Positions 1 to 5,195 of a stretch of DNA of 27,000 bases are shown one piece after another. The translations under genes were made by a program, and so were the position numbers. The stretch comes from Candidatus Izemoplasmatales bacterium (GTDB taxonomy: Bacteria; Bacillota_I; Bacilli_A; Izemoplasmatales; Hujiaoplasmataceae), in NCBI GenBank assembly GCA_041649275.1, contig JBAZNL010000021.1, positions 1 through 27,000 on the forward strand, written 5' to 3'. Position 1 is the stretch's first letter. Every line of letters starts with the position of its first letter. The notes beneath the pieces were generated by a model that saw nothing but the letters and a program-made list of their open reading frames with translations, did not search any database and was not told the DNA's origin.

Positions 1-41
1 CACGCAGGAGATCGCGGGTTCAAATCCCGTCGGGACCGCCA
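1..41 (+). tRNA. tRNA-Asp, 3' part only (cut by window start)
   Basis: The first 41 bases end in CCA and contain a complete T arm (GCGGG, TTCAAAT loop, CCCGT), an acceptor 3' strand CGGGACC and discriminator G. The sequence before the T arm begins CAC GCAGG AGATC. This matches the last anticodon base, the loop end and the 3' anticodon stem of a typical bacterial tRNA-Asp(GUC). The 5' half lies outside the window, so the isoacceptor is inferred. It sits 6 bases upstream of tRNA-Phe, so both belong to a tRNA cluster. Confidence 0.8.
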
Positions 42-47
42 TATGAT

Positions 48-123
48 GGTCCGGTAGCTCAGTTGGTAGAGCAATGGACTGAAAATCCATGTGTCGCCAG
101 TTCAATTCTGGCCTGGACCACCA
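48..123 (+). tRNA. tRNA-Phe (GAA)
   Basis: A complete 76-nt cloverleaf is visible. Acceptor GGTCCGG (48-54) pairs with CTGGACC (113-119), followed by discriminator A120 and encoded CCA (121-123). The anticodon stem is ATGGA/TCCAT with loop CTGAAAA, giving anticodon GAA. The T arm is GCCAG, TTCAATT, CTGGC. Degenerate copies of its 3' half, starting at the anticodon stem and loop, recur at 2179, 2651 and 4014. This marks the gene as the probable integration target of the adjoining island. Confidence 0.97.
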
Positions 124-137
124 TCATACCTACAACG

Positions 138-159
138 AAGCCCTGAGAGGGGCTTTTTT
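138..159 (+). terminator. Intrinsic terminator of the tRNA cluster
   Basis: AAGCCC (138-143) pairs with GGGCTT (150-155) and a run of T follows to 159. Similar hairpins of the same shape follow the tRNA-Phe-derived repeats at 2651 and 4014. Confidence 0.85.
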
Positions 160-252
160 GTTCTAGAAAACAACCATATAGAAAATGTCGTCGCGACACA
201 CAGAGAAGAAAGGATGAAATCGTCATAAGTGACATTTTTGAGGATTCAATTA

Positions 253-261
253 TGATATAAT
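253..261 (+). promoter_or_regulatory. Extended -10 promoter for the first island genes
   Basis: TGA-TATAAT (TATAAT 256-261) forms a consensus extended -10. No good -35 is seen at 17 bp. A start site near 268 would give a short leader carrying the GAGGTG ribosome site at 283-288. Confidence 0.65.
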
Positions 262-295
262 GTATTCATTATTACGACGCGCGAGGTGCCGATTG

Positions 296-355
296 ATGAT
301 AATCGATGACGAAATCTATAAAGAATATGATTCGATTTTGGGAATGAGATCGTGA
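296..355 (+). CDS. Putative 19-residue peptide overlapping the downstream start
   Basis: ATG at 296 is preceded by GAGGTG (283-288) with 7-nt spacing, better placed than any ribosome site for the following gene. The 19 codons read MIIDDEIYKEYDSILGMRS and end at TGA 353-355, which overlaps the GTG start at 352 (GTGA). It could be a leader that couples translation to the 302-residue protein. Alternatively it is the authentic N-terminus of that protein, separated by a frameshift. No function can be assigned. Confidence 0.45.
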   Translation: MIIDDEIYKEYDSILGMRS

Positions 356-1260
356 GAATTGTTCATGGCGAAATGGAAAAACAACCTGTTGTCGAACGCG
401 ACGCTGTCTTGACGGATGACGACCTTCGATATCGAAACGTCGAAAAGGGGGATTTTTCCAAGTGCAGCCTCGTATCCAAGTCAGAACGCAGAAGATTGAC
501 ATTCTTAATCTATGTACCAGCAATATTTTTTTTGGTTAATGCGGGATTTGCCATTGCGTGGAGCCTGCTATTCTCACACGGATGGTTGGCAGGGTTTGGG
601 GTGGTTCTATTCCTCATAGTATTATTATTTCTGCCCTTGATTTTAATCATACCTGATCGAGAGTATTTGAAGAAATGTGTTTCCATTCTTGATGCTGATT
701 TCTTTCGCTATCGGGATCGAATGTATATGAAGCAATGGAAAGGACCCGTGACTCTCCAGATACCGATAGCGACATGGCAGGAGGAGTTCGCAAAAAGGAA
801 AGAGTTCGTGGATAGCGTGCTGAAGAAACGCAAAAGATGGTCATACATGCTTTTGCGTGGGGTTGTATGGAATTTTGACTATACCTTTCTGTTTTGCTTT
901 GGCGAGATTCCGTCAAAGGAAACATTAATCCACATAGCGGATCGGGAAAGAGTCAATATTATATTGTGTTTCCGCGAAATCGGCAGGCAATCCGATCAAA
1001 ATGCTGCAATTGAGGAATGCTTGATGGAGTATCAGATTAATGAGGTAGATGGGATTCGCTTTAGAATAGCATATATCGGTTTAGATCTAGAGGCAAATGC
1101 CATCATCAACCGTCCCCGCGTGGTACTCATGTTAACGGACGAAGCCTTCGTGCGATCGTATCATTTACCTTTGAGTGAAAGCGTCGTCATCGATTATTCT
1201 GTTGAGATGTACGAATTCATTATGAAGTTTTGCTTTAATTACGTGGAGAAATCAAATTGA
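352..1260 (+). CDS. Hypothetical membrane protein, 302 aa (island cargo)
   Basis: I do not recognise a family. The protein has a charged N-terminus of about 50 residues, two hydrophobic helices (about 51-74 and 78-100), and a soluble C-terminal domain of about 200 residues, probably cytoplasmic. The GTG start at 352 has no clear ribosome site of its own but overlaps the stop of a 19-codon ORF. An alternative is ATG at 373, which also lacks a site. Codon and base use are AT-rich compared with genes after 4133, in line with acquired DNA. It is the first gene after tRNA-Phe and shares its cassette with a decayed gene and an Imm50-like gene. A role in conflict or immunity is only suggested by these neighbours. 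Confidence 0.6.
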   Translation: MRIVHGEMEKQPVVERDAVLTDDDLRYRNVEKGDFSKCSLVSKSERRRLTFLIYVPAIFFLVNAGFAIAWSLLFSHGWLAGFGVVLFLIVLLFLPLILIIPDREYLKKCVSILDADFFRYRDRMYMKQWKGPVTLQIPIATWQEEFAKRKEFVDSVLKKRKRWSYMLLRGVVWNFDYTFLFCFGEIPSKETLIHIADRERVNIILCFREIGRQSDQNAAIEECLMEYQINEVDGIRFRIAYIGLDLEANAIINRPRVVLMLTDEAFVRSYHLPLSESVVIDYSVEMYEFIMKFCFNYVEKSN

Positions 1261-1270
1261 ACAGAATGAT

Positions 1271-1657
1271 ATGCTGCAAGTGAGTCATTGGATTATCTGT
1301 ATTTGTAGAAGATAGATATTAGAAGAGCATTTCTTGATCATCAGTATTTCTAGTTTCATTCCGCTTGCCTTCATTGTTTTTGTGAGCGACCCCGTCATCG
1401 CAAGAGGAAATAAAATTGGAATATGTGTATGTATGTAATTATCGTTTGGTGCTTATGCATTGGCATTCCTATCGGACAAGATCCTCAAGGGTGCAAGCTT
1501 AGTAAAAAGAATAAATAATATCTATAAATAATATCAAATTGGTGAATATACCCAGAAATATATTCCCCCAATTCAAGACATCGTCTATAGAAGATTATTG
1601 GAAGGCTATATTCGTCCGATGTTAAGCAAGATGAATTTCTTTGAAAAGGCCAAGTAA
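1271..1657 (+). pseudogene. Decayed small membrane-protein gene with three in-frame stops
   Basis: One reading frame from ATG 1271 to TAA 1655-1657 (128 codons) is protein-like throughout but is interrupted by TAG (1313-1315), TAA (1436-1438) and TAA (1529-1531). Segments between the stops encode two hydrophobic stretches, including FLIISISSFIPLAFIVFV, then a charged tail ending in MLSKMNFFEKAK. Because the frame never shifts, decay seems to be by point mutation. No family is recognised. The gene begins 10 bases after the 302-residue gene stops, so the two were probably an operon. The remaining 135 bases to the next gene (1658-1792) show nothing clear apart from that gene's ribosome site. Confidence 0.6.
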
Positions 1658-1792
1658 ATCGTGCGTGCAACAAAGACGAATAACATTAGTTCCATAAACG
1701 AAAATGGATATGACTGGCCAAAATAATTCGCATGCATGAATCAACTATAAATCCAATATGAACCGCTGTCTGATATTAGTAGGAGAAATTAC

Positions 1793-2155
1793 ATGATTGA
1801 TGAAAACTTCCTGTTGGAAATTAAGCACAACATCGGCTTTAGGCCCGTGTTTCATGATGATTACATCCCATCTTTCGTAATGGACTCTGATAACCTTGTG
1901 ATGAAATTCCAAATTTTGAAAGAACACGCCCGTAATTTTACGAACGTCGATTTTAATAAAGATGTATTATTTACGGTAATATTCCGGAAAATCCAAGATC
2001 TTTTGTTTGAAACGGATGGGTTTTGCAACGATGTGACTTGCCTAATTTTCGATTTCTCTATTAAAAAGAAAGAAGAAAGATATCATGTAGAAATAGAGCC
2101 GAGTTGCGGGCTCTATATGAATTTTACAGCCGAATCATTCGAAATAACGAGGTGA
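1793..2155 (+). CDS. Imm50-like orphan immunity protein (tentative), 120 aa
   Basis: A small soluble protein with no signal peptide or membrane segment. The ATG at 1793 has AGGAG (1781-1785) at 7-nt spacing. The alternating beta-strand pattern, an early FHDDYIPSF segment, the middle VLFTVIFRKIQDLLF strand-helix and a C-terminal strand ending in FEITR resemble Imm50-type immunity proteins of polymorphic toxin systems. The match is by eye and weak. No toxin gene lies next to it, so if the assignment is right it is an orphan immunity gene. It is the last gene of cassette 1 and stops 23 bases before the first tRNA-Phe repeat. Confidence 0.5.
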   Translation: MIDENFLLEIKHNIGFRPVFHDDYIPSFVMDSDNLVMKFQILKEHARNFTNVDFNKDVLFTVIFRKIQDLLFETDGFCNDVTCLIFDFSIKKKEERYHVEIEPSCGLYMNFTAESFEITR

Positions 2156-2178
2156 ACCATTTCGCCCGCGTAGGAAAC

Positions 2179-2205
2179 GACTGAAAATCCATTTATACAA
2201 CGAAG
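2179..2205 (+). repeat. tRNA-Phe 3'-half repeat R1 (internally deleted)
   Basis: GACTGAAAATCCAT (2179-2192) is identical to tRNA-Phe 77-90. It is followed after three bases by TACAACGAAG (2196-2205), identical to 131-140, which lies downstream of the tRNA. The roughly 40 intervening tRNA bases are missing. The 19 bases GAAACGACTGAAAATCCAT (2174-2192) are identical to those at R2. The last bases run into the AAGGAGG ribosome site of the next gene. Confidence 0.75.
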
Positions 2206-2216
2206 GAGGAAATCCA

Positions 2217-2618
2217 ATGGACGACTCAAAAGATATCCTAATATCCGACTTTGGGAACAATTATCATTTTGAAATGCGCGACATCCGTGTTTTTTATGAT
2301 ACAAAGGTATATAATGCGTCAATGATAATCGCAGTTAAGAACGAGTTCCTTCAATGCGTATCAGAATCATATGTTTTTCACGAAAAAAATTTGTTAGCAT
2401 TTCTCTCCAAACTACAGAATATCTATGACAACTTGTCTGGCGAAGCTCATCTTGAATCGGTAGAAGCTGGTAAATGTATTCTACATGCCAGCGCTAATAA
2501 TTTAGGATATATCATTATATCTGGTAAACTGGAAGATTTATCACATGAGAACTCATGCAAATTTACAATCCCACTAGATCAGACCTGTTTTGAAGGTAAA
2601 AAATTAACCATAAAATAG
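2217..2618 (+). CDS. WapI-family-like immunity protein, 133 aa
   Basis: A soluble protein whose second half has the layout of WapI-type immunity proteins known from the Bacillus WapA/WapI contact-dependent inhibition system. It has an amphipathic helix (LLAFLSKLQNIYDNLSGEA), then beta strands with a G-Y-I-I-I-S-G core, and a terminal PLDQTCF segment corresponding to the DQT motif near the end of that family. This comparison is from memory of the family, not a search. The start is supported by AAGGAGG (2203-2209) 7 nt upstream. That site is built from the end of repeat R1. The gene is the only one in the 472-bp cassette 2. No WapA-like toxin lies nearby. Confidence 0.6.
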   Translation: MDDSKDILISDFGNNYHFEMRDIRVFYDTKVYNASMIIAVKNEFLQCVSESYVFHEKNLLAFLSKLQNIYDNLSGEAHLESVEAGKCILHASANNLGYIIISGKLEDLSHENSCKFTIPLDQTCFEGKKLTIK

Positions 2619-2650
2619 GCATTGTAATGCAAGGGATAATTGCATGAAAC

Positions 2651-2696
2651 GACTGAAAATCCATGTGTCGCCAGTCCAATTCTGGCCTGGACCACC
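2651..2696 (+). repeat. tRNA-Phe 3'-half repeat R2 (45 of 46 identical)
   Basis: Positions 2651-2696 match tRNA-Phe 77-122 with one difference, C2676 for T102 in the T loop. The preceding GAAAC does not pair with the anticodon stem, so this is a pseudo-tRNA half and not a functional gene. It lies 32 bases after the stop of the WapI-like gene. Confidence 0.9.
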
Positions 2697-2712
2697 TTCT
2701 TTAGCACAGAAC

Positions 2713-2733
2713 AAGCCCTTTCGGGGGCTTTTT
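2713..2733 (+). terminator. Terminator following repeat R2
   Basis: AAGCCC (2713-2718) pairs with GGGCTT (2725-2730) and is followed by T residues. The loop and flanks differ from the tRNA-Phe terminator, but the position after the repeat is comparable. Confidence 0.75.
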
Positions 2734-2739
2734 GTATCT

Positions 2740-2760
2740 GGGGGGGTGGGTGGTGGTGGG
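2740..2760 (+). other. G-rich tract, possible G-quadruplex
   Basis: Runs of 7, 3, 2, 2 and 3 G separated by single T bases occur in an otherwise AT-rich island, just after the R2 terminator. At least four G3 tracts can be drawn within 21 bases. Whether it folds is unknown. Confidence 0.4.
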
Positions 2761-2885
2761 ATTTCACCGCCGGCGGAGATTGACTGATTCTTATGAGTTT
2801 TTATGTGAAGGGTCTGAAAAAAATCGTAACGGAATATGCTTCTATTTTTAGCCATTCATATATTAATTTTTAATTTGCACAGATG

Positions 2886-2997
2886 TGTGCTACATAATTA
2901 AGATATTAATTATATGTGGCACAAATAAAATGTGCTACAAACATAAAAAATATTGATTTTGTAGAGCATAAATGTTATGATTATAACAGGTGATAAT
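2886..2997 (+). promoter_or_regulatory. Operator-like repeats and promoter region of the toxin-antitoxin-like pair
   Basis: TGTGCTACA occurs at 2886-2894 and 2931-2939, and a variant TGTGGCACA at 2915-2923. The first two form part of a longer imperfect inverted repeat centred near 2904. A related inverted element, TGTAGAGCA, lies near 2960. TTGATT (2953-2958), a 17-base spacer and TATGAT (2976-2981) form a possible promoter, though it leaves a very short leader. The layout suits autoregulation of the operon. The rest of the 379-bp gene-free stretch (2619-2997) holds repeat R2, its terminator and the G-rich tract. Confidence 0.5.
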
Positions 2998-3312
2998 ATG
3001 AGTATCCTGAAAAGCGTTTTGGAAGAAGAACTAGAGCGAAACCTAAGAAATCAAAAAAAATACATGGAAATGTTGAGCAACTTGCCCAAGGGAAGTATTT
3101 TTATTTCAAACAGAAACGGTAAACAGTATTTCTATAGAAAAAATAGAGTTGGGGTAAAAGTAACCAATGAGTATATATGTGCATTAAGTGACAACAAAAG
3201 AGCAAATGAAGAGATACAAAGATCAGAAGACTATTCTCGAGTGCTTATGAACCTAAAGCTAGCCAAAAAGGATGAATTAAGACTGCGAAAGGCGTTAAAG
3301 GCATATGAATAA
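2998..3312 (+). CDS. Antitoxin-like partner of the nucleotidyltransferase, 104 aa
   Basis: A highly charged small protein with a long N-terminal helix, a central LPKGS motif followed by a strand-rich K-Q-Y-F-Y segment, and a charged C-terminal helix rich in Lys, Arg and Leu. Small LPKGS-type proteins of this form are often encoded directly upstream of nucleotidyltransferases in Bacillota. I recognise the arrangement but cannot name a characterised family. I chose ATG 2998 because AGGTG (2988-2992) lies 5 nt upstream. The upstream ATG at 2977 lies inside the putative -10. The stop overlaps the next start by 8 nt, which implies translational coupling. A regulatory or antitoxin role is inferred from this pairing. 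Confidence 0.65.
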   Translation: MSILKSVLEEELERNLRNQKKYMEMLSNLPKGSIFISNRNGKQYFYRKNRVGVKVTNEYICALSDNKRANEEIQRSEDYSRVLMNLKLAKKDELRLRKALKAYE

Positions 3313-3973
3313 GAATTATGAAGACGAATTACAGAATATCATTAAGACTTTTGGGGAATGTGGAATTTTGGACAACATTATCATCATAGGATCTTGGGCC
3401 ACATATTTTTATGTCAAGATATTTGAGGGGTTCATCCCGAGCATTCGGACCCTAGATATGGATTGCTATGTGCCTATGAACAAAAAGATAAGTGTGAAAA
3501 AAAGCGTTAAGGAAGCACTAATGCCGATAAATTATGATCAAATATTTGATACTGGAACCGGGAAAAACAAATTTATCTCCCCGAACGGATTTGAAATCGA
3601 GTTTCTAACAAAATTAAGAAGAGATCAAGGCTCGGTGGTAAAAATTGATTCTTTGGGAGTCAACGCCGAACAACTGGGAAATCTGGACATTTTTGACAGC
3701 GGACATTTAGAAGTTGATTTTGAAGGATATAGTGTAAAAGTCGCAAGTCCTTCAGCCTATGTCATACAGAAAATCCTTATTTCGGAGAAACGGTCTAATG
3801 AAAAATATCACAAAGATCTTGAATCAATTCGGTTAGTATATGAAGAAATTATTAAGAACGGTTCACATATGTCTGATTTCATTGAATTGGTGAATTCGAT
3901 GGGAAAAGGTTCTGGAAAAAAGTACAACGATTACGTTATTAAGAACCATCTTAATTTTTACCAAAAGAAATAG
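3305..3973 (+). CDS. Nucleotidyltransferase-fold protein, AbiEii/MNT-like toxin candidate, 222 aa
   Basis: A soluble protein with the nucleotidyltransferase signature near the N-terminus. IIIIGSWATYFY supplies the G-S motif, and RTLDMDCYVP supplies the D-x-D metal-binding pair about 20 residues later. A later VDFEG strand could give the third acidic residue. Such proteins act as toxins in AbiEii-like, MNT-type and related systems by transferring nucleotides to RNA or protein targets. The substrate here is unknown. The start overlaps the stop of the 104-residue partner by 8 nt. The gene ends 41 bases before repeat R3, making the pair the whole cargo of cassette 3. A house-keeping transferase is less likely given this context. 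Confidence 0.65.
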   Translation: MNKNYEDELQNIIKTFGECGILDNIIIIGSWATYFYVKIFEGFIPSIRTLDMDCYVPMNKKISVKKSVKEALMPINYDQIFDTGTGKNKFISPNGFEIEFLTKLRRDQGSVVKIDSLGVNAEQLGNLDIFDSGHLEVDFEGYSVKVASPSAYVIQKILISEKRSNEKYHKDLESIRLVYEEIIKNGSHMSDFIELVNSMGKGSGKKYNDYVIKNHLNFYQKK

Positions 3974-4013
3974 TTCGGACAAACACTAGTCTGAATGTTT
4001 TCTTGCCTGAAAC

Positions 4014-4060
4014 GACTTAAAATCCATATATCGCCACTTCGATTCCGGTCAAAACCACCA
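4014..4060 (+). repeat. tRNA-Phe 3'-half repeat R3 (diverged, 37 of 47 identical)
   Basis: Positions 4014-4060 align without gaps to tRNA-Phe 77-123, including the terminal CCACCA, with ten differences. Similarity continues past the tRNA: TCAT, then AACGAAGCCCTG and a matching hairpin. The upstream bases GAAAC are shared with R1 and R2. It is the most diverged copy and the farthest from the tRNA, as expected for the oldest insertion. It marks the boundary to GC-rich DNA. Confidence 0.85.
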
Positions 4061-4075
4061 TCATGTCATAAAACG

Positions 4076-4096
4076 AAGCCCTGGAAGGGGCTTTTT
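4076..4096 (+). terminator. Terminator following repeat R3
   Basis: AAGCCC (4076-4081) pairs with GGGCTT (4088-4093), then T residues follow. This is clearly homologous to the terminator after tRNA-Phe at 138-159 and probably descends from its original downstream flank. Confidence 0.8.
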
Positions 4097-4132
4097 GTTT
4101 CTTCAAGCGAATCCACGCTATCAACAGGGGGG

Positions 4133-4161
4133 TTCACGGGGGGCGTCCCGCGGTGTATAAT
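4133..4161 (+). promoter_or_regulatory. Promoter of the 82-aa membrane protein gene
   Basis: TTCACG (4133-4138), a 17-base spacer and a perfect TATAAT (4156-4161). Confidence 0.75.
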
Positions 4162-4181
4162 GGTGGTCGTGGGGTGACTTC

Positions 4182-4430
4182 ATGAAAAACGCGTTGAACC
4201 GCTTCATCGACTGGTTCGAATCCAAGTTCAGCATCCTGATCGACACGCTCGCCCTCCTCGGCGGCGCCTTCTGCATCTTCCTGGCGATCTTCGTCTTCAT
4301 CACGCTGCTCATCGGCAGCCAGGACATCCTCGAAGTCCTCGACGTCGTCGCCATGCCCGGCGCAATCGGCTTCTTCGGGATCATCGTCCTCTTCGCGCTC
4401 CGGATCACCCGAAGCATCGCGAAGAAGTGA
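4182..4430 (+). CDS. Small two-helix membrane protein, 82 aa
   Basis: Two hydrophobic segments (about residues 17-43 and 57-75) are separated by a short acidic loop, with basic residues at the C-terminal end (RITRSIAKK). Family unknown. GGGGTG (4171-4176) lies 5 nt before the ATG, a consensus-like promoter lies directly upstream, and a perfect 13-bp terminator follows, so it is a single-gene transcript. It is the first GC-rich gene after the island and is therefore likely part of the ancestral chromosome. Confidence 0.75.
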   Translation: MKNALNRFIDWFESKFSILIDTLALLGGAFCIFLAIFVFITLLIGSQDILEVLDVVAMPGAIGFFGIIVLFALRITRSIAKK

Positions 4431-4448
4431 GTTCCTCCGGCATCACGA

Positions 4449-4490
4449 AGGCGGTTCGGACCTTGGCGTCCGAACCGCCTTTCGTTTTCT
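4449..4490 (+). terminator. Terminator of the 82-aa gene
   Basis: A perfect 13-bp stem (4449-4461 with 4468-4480), a CTTGGC loop and a T-rich tail. Confidence 0.9.
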
Positions 4491-4512
4491 TCGGATCGAC
4501 AAGCCGCATCGG

Positions 4513-4557
4513 TTGACAGCGTGGCGACGGTACGGTATAATGATGACACCGTGTCAT
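4513..4557 (+). promoter_or_regulatory. Consensus promoter with palindromic TetR-type operator
   Basis: TTGACA (4513-4518), a 17-base spacer and TATAAT (4536-4541) are both perfect consensus hexamers. Immediately downstream lies the palindrome ATGACAC-C-GTGTCAT (4543-4557), covering the expected transcription start. A repressor bound there would block initiation. The gene it precedes encodes a TetR-family protein, so autorepression is likely. Confidence 0.85.
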
Positions 4558-4580
4558 TATATAGGAAGAGGGCGAGGTAA

Positions 4581-5195
4581 ATGCCGACACCGACCTTCAT
4601 GAACATCGATCCCGTGAAGCGCGAACGCATCGTCGAAGCGGGCACCGAGCTGTTCGCGGCGATGGATTACGAACAAGTCGACGTCAAGACCGTCGTCGTC
4701 AAGGCCGGGTTGCCGCGCGGATCGTTCTACGCCTACTTCGACGACATGGAAGACTACTACCGCACCGTCATGGAAACGGTCCAGAAGGAGCGGCTCGATG
4801 CGATCGGAAACGCCGCCTCCGGATTCTTCGGAACGGTCTTCGACTTCCTCGTCCGGATGTTCGATGCCGACATGCGGGACGGCAACGGTTCGCGCAACGC
4901 GCTGTTGCGACAGCGGTATTTCCGCTACATCCAGACCCAGCGCGCCGGCTCGCTCCGCGATACGCCGTACCATCCCGACCAGCGCGACAACGTCTTCCGG
5001 ATCCTCGTGTCGAATGGCATCGGTTTCGGGACCGCACCGCTGTCGCCCGAGGAACGCCGCTCGCTCTTCGAACTCTGCATGATCGTCTATCTCGCGACCT
5101 ACAACGAATCTGTGCGGGAAGGCTTGCCGGTCGCCGACGGCACAAGGCTGTTTGAACGAAGGATCCGCATCATCGAAAGGGGTGTCCAGTCATGA
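4581..5195 (+). CDS. TetR/AcrR family transcriptional regulator, 204 aa
   Basis: The N-terminal helix-turn-helix is typical of TetR proteins. KRERIVEAGTELFAAMDYEQ is followed by a recognition region around VVVKAGLPRGSFYAYFDD, within residues 13-58. The rest is a helical ligand-binding domain of usual length (family about 190-220 aa). GAGG at 4574-4577 precedes the ATG. Its own promoter carries a palindrome at 4543-4557. It overlaps the next gene by 4 nt and thus heads a three-gene operon with a ferric-reductase-like membrane protein and a cupin. The regulated signal may be a redox or metal-related compound, but this is inference from neighbours. Confidence 0.92.
   Translation: MPTPTFMNIDPVKRERIVEAGTELFAAMDYEQVDVKTVVVKAGLPRGSFYAYFDDMEDYYRTVMETVQKERLDAIGNAASGFFGTVFDFLVRMFDADMRDGNGSRNALLRQRYFRYIQTQRAGSLRDTPYHPDQRDNVFRILVSNGIGFGTAPLSPEERRSLFELCMIVYLATYNESVREGLPVADGTRLFERRIRIIERGVQS

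Larger units (their letters stand above)
77..4097. mobile_element. tRNA-Phe genomic island made of three cassettes bounded by tRNA 3'-half repeats
   Basis: From the anticodon region of tRNA-Phe (77) to the terminator after the last repeat (4097), base composition is clearly more AT-rich than the GC-rich genes that follow from 4133 on. Three direct repeats of the tRNA-Phe 3' half, starting at 2179, 2651 and 4014, divide it into units of about 2102, 472 and 1363 bp. All repeats share GAAAC immediately upstream, which the true tRNA lacks. Partial tRNA copies at the distal ends of integrated DNA are the known signature of tyrosine-recombinase elements that target tRNA genes. No integrase, transposase or replication gene is present, so the units are inferred to be remnants, or cassettes moved in trans. 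Cargo consists of small, immunity-like, toxin-antitoxin-like and decayed genes. Confidence 0.75.

Noticed and set aside
1271..1657. Stop-codon recoding in this frame
   Set aside because: Both TAG and TAA would have to be read through, while neighbouring genes use TAA, TAG and TGA as ordinary stops. Decay is simpler.
2651..2696. Second functional tRNA-Phe gene
   Set aside because: Only the 3' half is present. The bases before it (GAAAC) cannot form the D arm or acceptor 5' strand, so no cloverleaf is possible.
1..4097. CRISPR array or insertion sequence in the island
   Set aside because: The repeats are few, far apart and tRNA-derived; no regular spacers, cas genes, transposase or terminal inverted repeats are visible.
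4121..4645. 174-codon minus-strand open frame over the 82-aa gene and tetR promoter
   Set aside because: It crosses a strong terminator, a consensus promoter and two plus-strand genes with good start signals; its composition is Arg/Ser/Met-rich shadow type.
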